From: Acanthamoeba castellanii str. Neff
Taxonomy: Eukaryota; Discosea; Longamoebia; Acanthamoebidae
Direction: 5' to 3'
Assembly: GCF_000313135.1 (NCBI RefSeq)
Contig: NW_004457584.1
Coordinates: 668,797-732,796 of the forward strand
Length of the DNA: 64,000 bases
The position numbers were made by a program, and so were the translations under genes. The notes below the pieces were generated by a model. The model searched no databases, was not told the DNA's origin, and saw only the letters and a program-made list of their open reading frames with translations. Positions 1-9,840 of this stretch are shown one piece after another. Each line of letters opens with the position of its first letter. Positions within the stretch are counted from its first letter, which is position 1.

Positions 1-112
1 CCCACACCCACACCCACACCCACACCCACACCCACACCCACACCCACACCCACACCCACACCCACACCCACACCCACACCCACACCCACACCCACACCCA
101 CACCCACACACA
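1..112. repeat. (CCCACA)n hexamer array inside an intron
   Basis: The window opens with about 18 uninterrupted copies of CCCACA, ending in CACACA just before an intron acceptor at 116-118. It sits in the intron 5' of the first visible formin exon, so it is an intronic microsatellite and not a chromosome end. Confidence 0.9.
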
Positions 113-118
113 ATGCAG

Positions 119-1337
119 AGCGTGTCGGTGATCTCGCAAGCGATCAACGAGATCAAGAACAGCAAGAAGTTTGTCCGTTTCCTCGAGGTGGTGCTCAAGA
201 TCGGTAACATGATCAACACCGGTTCCGCGCGAGGCGGCGCCTACGGTTTCAAGCTCGACACCCTCACCAAGGTCCCTCACGCTCGCGCACGACTGAAGCT
301 GTCGCGCATCGTTGCTTATTCTTTCCATCTTCCACGACACACACACACACCACCAACACAGCTGGGCGACATGAGGTCGTCCAACAAGGATCTGCCGACG
401 CTGCTGCACTTCATCGCCGTCAAGGGCGAGACGGAGTTCCCCGAGGTCATCGAGATGGTCAAGGACTTCGAGGCCCTGCCCCTGGCCTGCAAGGGTACCC
501 AGCCACACTCATACAATCAACCGCTCGCTCGCTCACACACACAACGACAGAATCGCTGAGCCAGGTGGTGAGCGATTTGGCCGCGCTGAACAAGTCAGTC
601 GAGTTTGTGGGCAACCAGGTCAAGACCCCGCCGGAAACGCCCAACAAGTACTACAACGTCATGTCCGAGTTCTATAGCAAGGCCTCGCAGCAGGTGAGCA
701 TGCTCGACTCCAAGCTCAAGAAGACCCAGGAGGCCTTCACCAAGACGGCCGAGTACTACGGCGAGCCGCCCAGCACGCCCGCCGAGCAGCTCTTCAACAC
801 CGTCTGGGCCGCCGTCCAGGCCCTCGAGAGAGCCAAGGTACGCCCCCTCTCCGATCTTCGTCGTGTGTCGTGTGTTCAGCGTGTCGCTAAAACGCACACG
901 CACACGCAACCGCACACGCGCACCACAGGGCGATATTGAGAAGAAGAAACAGGCCGAGGCCAAGGCCAAGGAGGCCGAGGAGAGGAGGCAGAAGATGAGG
1001 GAGAAGACGAACGCCGGCAAGCCCGCCACTCCGGGCGCTGGTGGACCCGACAGGTGCGTCTCCACTCCCTTTGAGTCCGCTGTGTATCGTGCCCTGTGGT
1101 GCGTGTCGTGTCGTGTCATTAATTGAGGCGTGTGTCGTGGTTTGGAGCAGGAACGTGATGGACAACCTGATCGGCCAGATGCACACGGGCGACGCCTTTG
1201 CGGCGAAGCGAGCCGCGACGAGGGCGCCCGGCGGACCCAGGCCCCCGGGTGCCGCTCCGGACGGTGGCCAGCAGATGGTCGCCAACGAGGCCATGGCCAT
1301 CTTCGCCCGCATGAAGCAGAAGCGTGATGGCAACTAA
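119..1337 (+). CDS. Formin, C-terminal part of FH2 domain plus DAD (5' truncated)
   Basis: Five exons, 119-271, 362-494, 551-837, 929-1053 and 1151-1337, join in one frame of 295 codons including the stop; the start of the gene lies left of the window. The first exon carries the FH2 core, with the typical run VLKIGNMINTG followed by GFKLDTLTK. The next exons continue the FH2 post region and a charged coiled coil (AKAKEAEERRQKMREK). The last exon holds VMDNLIGQMHTGDAF and then basic residues, which fits a diaphanous autoregulatory domain: an MDxLL-like helix plus a basic stretch. Formins of this class nucleate and elongate unbranched actin filaments and are held inactive by DAD binding to an N-terminal DID. 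The DID and FH1 are not visible here. The acceptor at 118 was preferred over the ATG at 113, which is part of the acceptor. Confidence 0.9.
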
Positions 1338-1664
1338 TGCACGACCCCCCCGGTTGAACGAGGAGCCCAGCGCGTGGAGCAAACAACACCACCACCACCA
1401 CCATCACCATCACGATGATGTGGAAGCCAGTGCCAGCACCTCACCTCATCACCCCCCCCTTGTAACGTCACTTTTTTTTAATTATTTTACAACCCCACCA
1501 CTTCATCTACATCCCTACTTGAGGCCAAGGCCTTGCGTTGTTCTAGGGAGGGGCCAAAACTCCTGGTCTGCGGAATGAGCGAGAACCAACCACCAAAGCG
1601 GGGGGGGGCGAGATAACAAAAGAAAGCACAAGCCGAGGTGAGACAAAGACGAAGAAGAAGGAGC
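1338..1664. other. Formin 3' region and upstream region of the PH gene
   Basis: About 330 bases with no supported gene. It holds a CAC-rich run (1388-1412, which would read as a His tract), a T-rich stretch near 1468-1490 and GA-rich sequence just before the ATG at 1665. Two small open frames here have no support. Confidence 0.5.
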
Positions 1665-2738
1665 ATGTTGTTCTCACCCTTCCTGCGAAAAAAGAATCCT
1701 CAACCGCCTTTCATCGGGGTACTTCGCTTTCGCTTTCGTTTTCGCTTTCATTTTGTTTTTTAATTTTAATTTTTCATTTTTTTGTGCAGGTGGACGTGTT
1801 TGCGCCGCAGGACGTGGTGCAGCGGGGGTGGCTGTGGAAGCGCGGCGCACTCAACAAGGGCTTCAAGCGGCGCTGGTTTGTCCTGACCTGCGGCGGCGAA
1901 CTCTTCTACTACAAGAGCGACCGGCACTCCCGGTGCCAGAACTTCATTCCCCTCCTCGACTCCGTCGTCAAGGTGTGCGCCAGCCTGCCTGTTGCGTGTC
2001 GTGTCGTGTGCGGTGTGCGGTGTGTTGCGTGTCGTGTGGTATGTGTGCGGTGCTGATTGATTGTTGGTTTTTTGGGGCCACAGTGGAATGAGTGGTCGCC
2101 ACAGTTCGAGGTCACCATGGCCGAGCGCGTCTATGTCATGACCGCCTCGTCCGTGCTCGAAGCCGGCCTATGGGTACGCCACGTCATACCACCACCTTAA
2201 GCACATCTTTCTTTAGGGAAATAAAAGCTCTGATCCGATTGGGCCACGTGTGTTGCAGGTGAACTGGCTGCGTCACTTCACGACCTGCAACAATCGGGAG
2301 AATTTGTCGATCGAGCAGGCCGAGGCGTTCCTCGCGAACAACGCCCAGGCCCAGTGCGCGCTGGAGGAGCAGGACCGGCGACACCAGGAGCAGGCCGCGC
2401 TGGCCCTGGCGGCCCGGCGGCGGCGCGTCGTCACTCGAGCCGCCAGCGCTGACTGCCTGCAGCGACCGCCGAAGGCCCCGGCGTCCAACCCGCGCCTTGC
2501 CGTGGCTGATATGGCCGACGACCAGGGCCGCGCGCGGCGGCTGCGGGCCTCGGCGCCCGAGTGCCGACGCGACCACCAGACCGAGGAGGACTTCGAAGCC
2601 ACGAAGCGCGACGAGGCTGGCGACTCGCTACCCATAAGTGCGAGTCCTCAGCCGCCCTGCAGAAACGCGCTACTGACTCTCGCTGCGGCTGGCCACCACC
2701 GAGAAAAGTTCAAGCGCATGCGTTCCACCAGCAACTGA
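1665..2738 (+). CDS. PH-domain protein
   Basis: Four exons, 1665-1718, 1790-1972, 2084-2173 and 2259-2738, join to 268 residues. Exon 1 is a short leader (MLFSPFLRKKNPQPPFIG). Exon 2 begins the PH domain with RGWLWKRGALNKGFKRRWFV, the usual first two strands with basic residues that often bind phosphoinositides, then ELFYYKSD. Exons 3 and 4 complete it: FEVTMAERVYVMTASS and the final helix WVNWLRHF carry the conserved Trp. The rest is a glutamine- and arginine-rich low-complexity tail with no domain I can name. PH proteins of this sort are usually membrane adaptors; the partner is unknown. The GTG at 1784 is part of an acceptor (TGTGCAG) and not a start. Confidence 0.85.
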
Positions 2739-2858
2739 AATAAGACACACACCGCACACGCATATATACACACCGCACACGCACGCATATGTACACACAC
2801 ATACAGACAACTGACACTTGCATTGTTTGCGCCCGAAGGTGGCAACGTTTACGGGTGT

Positions 2859-5836
2859 TCACACGCTCTTGCCGATGGGCGCCCGCGTGTGCTTCGCAAG
2901 TGCACTCGTGGCCGCGGTGGCGTATGGCGGCTTGGTCGGGTGCTGGGGCGAGTGCTGGTTGTTGCCCAGCCACAGCGGCCCCTGCACACCACCGGCCAGC
3001 GGCGGCGGCATGACCTGGTGGTGGTGGCCCTGCCAGGCGCGCGGCGAAAACAATGACGGTGACGACGACGTCGGCGAATACGATGACGGTGACGACGAAG
3101 TCGGCGACGCCGGCGGCGACGGCTGTGTGTTGGAAGAGGAGGCGATGGGAGAAACCGAGGGGGGCGCCGAGGCCGAGGGCTTGGGCAAGATGAGCGAGCG
3201 CGCGCTCGGAAAGCTGATGCTGGCGGCCGACCGCGGCGATACCACCACACCCGCACTCGCGCGCGGACTCGTCACCAACGAGGCGCCCGCGTCTGACAAA
3301 AACACCAGCGACGCGGGCGGTGGCGGCGGAGGCGGCGGCGGTGGCGGCGAAGCAGTCTGTCGAGGCGACGACGCCGATAAAAGCTGCGCCTGCGGTGGGC
3401 TGGCTATCAGGGCGCACTTGCCCAGGAGGGAGACCCACACGTTGACCTCGCGGCGGGTGGGGAGCGCGAAGTAGAAGACCCGCTCCCCCAGCGAGGCGAC
3501 GCCCGGGTGGAGGGTGGTGACCCGCAGCAGGCAGTGGGCGCTGAGCTGCTTCTTCTTGTCGTTCTCGAGCGCGCGGCGCAGCTCGTCGTCGTCGCTCTCC
3601 TCGCTCAGCATGCGGTACTTGACGTCCCGCAGCGACATCGCCCCAACCGGCTGATTCAACTGTGTGTTGTGTGCGTGTGCGGTGAGTGCGGTGTGTGCGT
3701 GCGTGTGTGGTGAGTGCGGTTAGGGGTTGGGGGGCGTACGCGGACGTCCTGGTAGAAGTGGAGGCCGCTCTCGCAGAGAATGAACCAGAGCCGGTACCAG
3801 CGGACCTTCTTCTTGCCGCCCAGCAGCTTCGGCTTGCGCAGGCGCTCGTCCAGCACATCACCTGCCCGTGTCGTGTCATGTCATTGGAACTGTGTGCGCG
3901 TGCGCGTGTGTGCGGTGGTTTGTGTGCGTGTGTGTGTGTGTGCGTGTGCGTGTGTGTGGTGAGTACCCTTGATCCAGAGCCAACCCATCTTGAGGGCGTC
4001 GGGGAAGGACTCGTGCTCCATCTTGATCTCGTTGGTGACGATGCGGCAGTAGATGTCGATCAGGTACTCGGGCACGATGTCCCGACCCTCGTTGATCCCG
4101 CGGTTGGTCCGCACGAACTCCTGCTCGGTCATCTTCTTCTTGATATTCGGGTTGTGCGCGTCCGTGTTGAGCATGATCACCGAAAACGCCAAAATGTACA
4201 CCGTATCTGGCGCGTGTCGTGTTGTGAGAATAATATTTCGACGCGCAGCACACGCACACGCACACGCACACGCACACGCACACGCACAAATATGGTGGGT
4301 ACCTGCGGAAAGGAATATGTCGCCCTTGTTGTGGAGGTAGAATTGGAGAGCGAAGGCGTTCATGATGCGGTCGATCTTCTGCGCCTCGCCCGGCAGTCGG
4401 AAATAGGAGAGGAATCGTCTGTGTCGTTCCCCGCCCCGCCCACGGCGTACGACACACCGCACACGCCGCACACGCACGGACACAGCACAGAGAAGGGTAA
4501 TTAGAGCCATCAAAGTGGTGTGAAGAGAGCACGACGAACCGCAGCGCAATGTCAAAATCGAGGTCTGTGTAGTTGAACAGGCGCGCGAAGTGGTCCAGCA
4601 CCTCCCGCCCGAGTCCCTTGCTACGCACGACACCCGACACAGCGATCGCCCCAAACGTGCGATTAGTGCCAGGCATAGGCGAAGAGCGCGAATCTAAGGT
4701 CCAGGGCAGGGAGAAGAGAAGAGTGTACTGATCGCCGATAAACTCGCCGATCTGCGCCTTGTCGAGTCGCTTGCAGCAGTACAGGAACACCGCCACACTC
4801 TCCGGGCTTCCCTCAACTTGTCCCGCTTCAATCATAGCTTTAATGGCCTGTCAGATGTGTGGTGTAGGTGCGGTGTCGTGTCGTGTCGTGTCGTGTCGTG
4901 TCGTGTCGTGTCGTGTCGTGTCGTGTCGTGTGCGGTGGTGAGCGTGGGTAAATGCTAAAGTGATGGCTAACAAGTGTTGTGCAGGGCGGGAGGCGGCACC
5001 TTCTGCGGGTTGGCGTTGAAGGCGGCGACCGCGTCGGCGTTGTCGAAATGTGAATACTGCCTGACCAGCCTATCGTCGGGCACCACGTACGCTGTCGTCG
5101 GTCGCTGCCGATCCTCTTCACCAGTACTGGCCTCCTCGTCCCGGCTGGCCAGCGACTCCGACTCGCTCTCGCCCTCCTGGCTCTCCTCCAGGTGGTCGAG
5201 CGGGATCGGCTGCGAGGCCCGCTTGATGGCCCGCAGGGTCTTAACGTTGGCCCCGCCAGTGCCGCCGCCGGCCGCGTCGAGCTGCTCCTTGTCGGCTCGT
5301 CGGTGGTTGGACTGCAGGACTTCGCCCAGATTGACCGAGTGCCGCTGTTGACTGCCGCTGCAGCTGCTGGTGCTGGTGGTGCTGATGAGGGCAGTGGCGC
5401 GTATCTCGCTATGCACTGATTTCTTTTTCTTCTTTTTCTTCTTCTTTATCGTCATGTCGGGGGTGTCGATGGTAGCCAGGGCCGGCGCCCTCTTCTTTTT
5501 CTTCTTCCTTATCGTTCCTGAGGAGCTCTCGGCAGTGTCGTTGCCCGCCTTCTTGAGCTTCTTCGCTTTTTTCTTTTTCTTGGGTTCGTGTGGCGGAGGT
5601 GGAGGCGGCGGAGGCGGCGGCAGCACTGCTTCGAGCGCTCCGCTGTGGTTGGCGCCCCAGCGCTGCCGCGGCTCCTCCACCTCGCCGAACCTGGCAGCCG
5701 CACCCTTCCGTTCTTCTTCACGATTTCCGTCTTCGTCGTCCTTATAGTTGTTTTCTGATGCTGGTGCTGTTGATGTTGAACAACCTCGATCGCCGCTCAT
5801 AAGCGACTCAGAGGGTCCCCCCTCCTTGTCGTCCAT
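2859..5836 (-). CDS. ARF guanine nucleotide exchange factor, Sec7-PH
   Basis: Seven exons on the minus strand (5836-5000, 4847-4729, 4620-4540, 4418-4303, 4206-3967, 3861-3740, 3659-2859) join to 771 residues. The Sec7 domain begins at the end of exon 1 (FNANPQK) and runs through FLYCCKRLDKAQIGEFIGD, FRLPGEAQKIDRIMNAFA and AFSVIMLNTDAHNPNIKKKM. The Glu of the FRLPGEAQKID motif, the glutamic finger of Sec7 exchange factors, is present. A PH domain follows, starting KMGWLWIKG and ending with the helix REVNVWVSLLGKCAL. This order is the cytohesin/EFA6-like layout: GDP release from ARF at membranes the PH domain recognises. The N-terminal 270 residues are low-complexity and very lysine-rich; the C-terminal 170 residues are Ser/Pro-rich with an 11-Pro run. 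Introns carry CACACG and GTGTC arrays. Confidence 0.9.
4241..4287. repeat. (CACACG)n array in a Sec7-gene intron
   Basis: Short hexamer array within the intron between the exons ending at 4303 and starting at 4206 on the minus strand. Confidence 0.8.
4873..4931. repeat. (GTGTC)n pentamer array in a Sec7-gene intron
   Basis: About 12 perfect copies of GTGTC between the exons ending at 5000 and starting at 4847. The same unit recurs in other introns of the window; see findings. Confidence 0.9.
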
Positions 5837-6406
5837 CTATGTGGGTGTGAATACCGTGTGATAAGCCCTCGCTTCAATAGATCCTTCAGTTTTGGTGGTA
5901 CGTGGGAGGGCGGTGGCGACGTAGACGAAGACGTAGACGTCGAGAGTGGTGGTGAAAAATGGAGGTGGCCACCAGTGCCCCCAGTGTTAGGTGTCTGTGC
6001 CGCTTCGAGTTTTGGGAGCCGAGGCAGCAATGACCGTATACCATAAAAGGGCATTTTCAGCAATAATTATTCCAAATATGTTATTTTCTCTTCCGCAGCA
6101 CGCACAAAGCAGGGAGAGGACAGCTGCTGAAGAAGATGGAAAAGGAGCGTAGCTGATGATGAGAGCTGGTAGATGGGTCGTTGGTCTCTCAGAGCAAGAA
6201 CGATGGCACAAAGCGCGCATACAGCTGTCTGTGCTCTGTGTGTGTATGTGCGTCAGCGAGGTGAATGCACGTGCAAAATAGGTTCAACTTGGCTGGTGAG
6301 GGGATCGCGTAGTACCAGCGAAGCGCTCCTTGTCGAGTATGGGGAAGAGGAAACCTGCAAACGCGGACGCGGCCTGGCATAGGTGCCAAGAAGGTAAGAG
6401 TGTTGG
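5837..6406. other. Intergenic: upstream of the Sec7 gene, downstream of the MCP1-like gene
   Basis: No supported gene. A minus-strand open frame (6063-5797) is Ser/Pro-rich and overlaps the Sec7 start in another frame. A join to the Sec7 gene would need an intron of about 20 nt, so I treat the region as 5' leader or promoter. Confidence 0.4.
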
Positions 6407-7394
6407 TCAATCGGGCTTGCGCTCCAGCAGCTCTATCGCGTTCCGTACGAGAGTTTGCAGTTGTGTGTGTATTGTGTGTGTGGCAGTGTGTGGCAGTTTG
6501 GTACCACAATGGAGAGAGCAGTAGACATCACGATGAGGGTATTGAACACGTGCTTCTTCTCCACCCTGAACAGCGACCGCACCCAGGCAAACCGGCTCTT
6601 ATAGGTCCACTCGGCCGGGAGCAGCACCCTCAGCGCTGTGGGGCATAGCCACGGCCATGAGAAGAAAGACACGCACACGAAGTCAGTAGTTCGGTCATCT
6701 TGTCGACAGAGCAAGGTCGAGTCGGCACAGTGCCTTGAGAGGTGCCGTAGAGGGCGTGGTAGGCCGCGGCGGAGGAGAAGATGACGTAGTAGGGGTAGAA
6801 GAGGGGCGCCAGGAGGCCCTCCATGGTGAAGGCGACGGTCGAGAAGTCGGCCGGCAGGTGGCCGAGGAACCAGGACGGGCCTCGCGTGGCCAGCACGTGG
6901 CCGCCCACCAGCGCCGCCGCCAAATATCTATGACGCCGAGTTGTCAGAACCACCACACGCACAACACGACACGACACCACACGACACGACATGCGACACG
7001 CGACACACGACACACGACCCACACGACACACGGGCAAAGCCTACCCAGAGTATCGATGGAGTGTGAGATGCCACGGAGCTCGTGGTGCGGTGGTGGGGCT
7101 CGCGTCGGCAGAAGAGAGTTCCTTGGCCCGCTGCAGGCGGCGGTAGACCAGTGCGGCGGAGGTGACGGCGTGGACGCCCAGCGGGAGGAAGACCACGAGG
7201 GGTTCGGCGAAGAGGGGCAGCTGGTACCAGCGACGGAGCACGGCCTGCACCTCGTCGTAGGCCACCTGGCCGAGGGGAGCTGCCAGCCACGCGTTGGCCA
7301 GATGAAGCCCAAGGAACGACGAAAAGGCCAGACCGGAGGCCGCCTGCAGCTTCTCCAGCGTCGCTGATGACACCCAACCTCCAGCAGCTTCCAT
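6407..7394 (-). CDS. MCP1-like (DUF1691) multi-pass membrane protein
   Basis: Four exons (7394-7045, 6927-6734, 6635-6505, 6430-6407) join to 232 residues. The N-terminal half reads SGLAFSSFLGLHLANAWLAA, then AYDEVQAVLRRWYQ and EPLVVFLPLGVHAVTSAALVYRR, which fits the repeated transmembrane unit of fungal Mcp1 (mdm10-complementing protein), a mitochondrial outer-membrane protein that genetically replaces ER-mitochondria contacts and is linked to lipid homeostasis. The second half repeats the pattern (GHVLATRG...YYVIFSSAAAYHALYG). The chosen ATG at 7394 places the first membrane segment near the N-terminus. The intron after 6734 only keeps frame with a GC donor (CTCAAG/GCACTG), which is unusual. 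The gene is divergent from the FAM50 gene with 170 bp between starts. Family call rests on pattern recall. Confidence 0.65.
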
Positions 7395-7564
7395 CTCGTA
7401 GGAATTGATTTGATGTAAAATATTATTCCAATTATAAAAAGATATTACAAAGGCAGGAAAGAACTGGGATTGCCAGGCGGAGATTGGAAAAAGAAATTGA
7501 TTTTCTCGACAGCGCCCCAAGATTGGCATCACCCACATCGCGATCGCCAACCGATCGAGGCATC
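7395..7564. promoter_or_regulatory. Divergent promoter, MCP1-like / FAM50
   Basis: Only 170 bp separate the two start codons on opposite strands, so both promoters must lie here or overlap the leaders. It is AT-rich around 7408-7450. I see no named element. Confidence 0.45.
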
Positions 7565-8871
7565 ATGACTGAATACAAGGGCACGGGAACGGATTCGAGC
7601 AGAATTGCGCGCCTGGCCAAGGCGCGCGAGGATCAGCAGAAGCGATTCGAGGAGTCCAAGAAGGCGATCGAGGAAAAGCACAAAATCGAATCTATTCGCA
7701 GCAAGTTCGCCTCGAATCGAGATGACGTGGAGGACCAGCTGAAACAGGCCACGGTGGGTCTTGTGAGCTACGAAGATTTCAAACGTAAGCGGCAGGATCT
7801 TGAGCAGGCCGCTGCCGCTCTGCTGGAAGAGAAGAAGGACAAATCGTGCGCCCCATCCCCTCTTTCGCTACAACCATACCGCCTGCTGCCTAACGCACGA
7901 GATGTAGGAGTGTGAGGACGATCAAGAAGCCACGCGTTGCGAAAGCCAAACTGTCGTTTGCACTTGACGAGGAGGATGAGGATGGCGGCGAGGAGAGTGC
8001 AGAGAACGGACAAAAAGGTGCGCTTCCTCCTCGAGAAGCACCTTCTCCCACAGCCGGGAAACCGTGTGCACCGTGGCTGATGTGCTGGTTTTGCCGTGCG
8101 CAGATAAGAAGAAGCCAGGCAAGAACCCCTTCGTGGACACCACGTTCCTGCCGGACAGAGAGCGAGAAGAGGAGGAGCGTAAGATTCGCGAGCAGCTTTC
8201 TGTCGAGTGGGAGAAGGAACAAGAGAAAGTCAAGAGTGCGTACCACCTCCTTTGGCTTGCATCGGCACGTGTCGTGTCGTGTCTGGCTAACATGTGATGG
8301 CGTGTGCGTAGACCAAATGATCTCGGTGACGTACAGTTACTACGATGGCACTGGCCACCGACGCACGGTAGCCGTGCGCAAGGGCACCAAGATCGACCAG
8401 TTCCTCGAGTTGGTGAGACAGGAGTTCCACGAGCTCCGAGGCATCAGCTCTGAAAACATGCTCTTCATCAAGGAGGATGTCATTATTCCTCATGTACTAC
8501 TCCATACACCCACATCCCACCGCACACACTGCACACCCGCACACACACGCCACACCGCACACACACACGCACCGCACACACACGCACTCACAACTCCCGT
8601 CAACGTACAGGACTACACGTTCTACGACCTGATCGTGACCAAGGCCAAGGGCAAGAGTGGTCCTCTGTGGAACTGGGACGTGCATGACGACATCCGTATG
8701 CTGGCCGATGCCACCAAGGAGAAGGACGAGTCGCACGCGGCCAAGGTGGTGGAGAGGCGGTGGTACGAGCGCAACAAGCACATCTTCCCGGCCTCGCGCT
8801 GGGAGGTCTACGACCCCAACGTCAAGCGCGACCGCTACACCATCCACGGCGATGAAGTCACCAACAAGTAA
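7565..8871 (+). CDS. FAM50/XAP5 family nuclear protein
   Basis: Five exons, 7565-7845, 7917-8017, 8104-8235, 8312-8493 and 8611-8871, join to 318 residues, about the usual family length (roughly 340). The N-terminus is a charged helix ([20 protein letters not shown]); then come [40 protein letters not shown] and the C-terminal XAP5 domain, with [61 protein letters not shown] and the end [13 protein letters not shown]. These blocks match the conserved core of FAM50A and plant XCT (XAP5 CIRCADIAN TIMEKEEPER). Members are nuclear and associate with the spliceosome; human FAM50A is needed for normal splicing. The last intron carries CACACG-type repeats. Every junction keeps frame. Confidence 0.93.
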
Positions 8872-9208
8872 TCATCGTGATGTACACTGCACCGAACGTA
8901 ACTCTCGTCTGCTCTTCAGCTCTAATTCTGTGTCGACCTACTTTCTCTCATGCATTTATTTATTTGCTAGCGTGGCAAATTTCGTCGTCTTTTCTGTGCG
9001 TGTGTTGTGCTTGCTGCGTGTGTGGGTGGGCAAGAGACGTGGGATGTGGGTGGAAACACCGTCACTCCAGTGGAACAACGCTTGGCGTCTTGTCAAGTAG
9101 GGTTGGCTCCTTTCTCTTCACTCATCTCACCACCAACTGCCACCACAAGAACAAGAACAAGAACAGCAAACAACCTCGTCCCCTTCCTTCAATCCCCGCA
9201 ACGTCAAC

Positions 9209-9487
9209 ATGTCCACCCAGCCCGCAACCGCCGACCAGTCCAACCTCACGGCCGAGGAGAAGCTCGCCCAGCTGAAAGCCCAGCTCTCGAACCTGTATGC
9301 CGGCGGAGAGAAGGAGGGAGCACAGCAGGCCCCTGCAGCGGCCGACCAGCAGACGCCACAGGCGCCGGGCAGCCTCCCCTTCGACGACTTCGTGCTCGGT
9401 CGTGTGCGCGAGAAGGACGAGAGCAGCAACAAGGGCAAGGAGGAGACCGGCCTCCCCATCCTCGACTTTGGCGGCGAGACCGCTTGA
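9209..9487 (+). CDS. Small acidic hypothetical protein, 92 aa
   Basis: A single-exon open frame with an in-frame ATG preceded by AACAAC-type sequence. The product has a short helix (LTAEEKLAQLKAQLSNLYAG), an Ala/Gln-rich spacer, then FDDFVLGRV and a C-terminus ending LPILDFGGETA. There is no signal peptide or membrane segment. AATAAA lies at 9542, 55 bases after the stop, and codon use looks like the neighbours, so I think it is real. I do not recognise a family. Confidence 0.7.
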   Translation: MSTQPATADQSNLTAEEKLAQLKAQLSNLYAGGEKEGAQQAPAAADQQTPQAPGSLPFDDFVLGRVREKDESSNKGKEETGLPILDFGGETA

Positions 9488-9541
9488 ACAAGTGCAACCG
9501 CCCGCCTGTCTTTGTGTACATACAAACAAACCTTTCCTACA

Positions 9542-9547
9542 AATAAA
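9542..9547 (+). terminator. AATAAA polyadenylation signal
   Basis: A canonical signal 55 bases downstream of the stop of the 92-residue gene. Confidence 0.6.
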
Positions 9548-9840
9548 ACCTCCTCTAGAGAAGAGGGGTCAGAACACCTCAACAGGACCACTCTGTAAGC
9601 TACCTTGGTTGAACCGGTACGCGTCGTGTCCCAAACAAGTGTCGTCGGAGGGTGGGGGGTTAAATCTTCGATTGTGCGACATTTCTACGGAAAGACCGGC
9701 GAAAGAAGATTGTCGACTTCAGCAGAAAAAAAAATGTACGGAAAAGAGGAAATCTAGATTAGACCCATCTGCATCGATCTTGCAAGCGCAGATCTCATCC
9801 TCTTCCTGAAGCTGTCCCTCCTGCCCTTCCATCTGCCACG

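Noticed and set aside
1..112. Telomere or subtelomere from the (CCCACA)n array
   Set aside because: It ends at an intron acceptor of a formin exon and does not match a TTAGGG-type unit.
1388..1412. His tract read as part of the formin
   Set aside because: It lies after the formin stop at 1335 in another frame; it is a CAC-rich 3' UTR stretch.
595..1413. 272-residue minus-strand open frame over the formin
   Set aside because: It is antisense to clear FH2 and DAD exons and Arg/Gly-rich, as expected of a GC-rich shadow.
1784..2056. GTG start of the PH gene at 1784
   Set aside because: GTGCAG is the acceptor of an intron; the upstream exon at 1665-1718 gives a normal ATG and keeps frame.
5797..6063. 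N-terminal extension of the Sec7 gene
   Set aside because: It would need an intron of about 20 nt or a frameshift; the ATG at 5836 is adequate.
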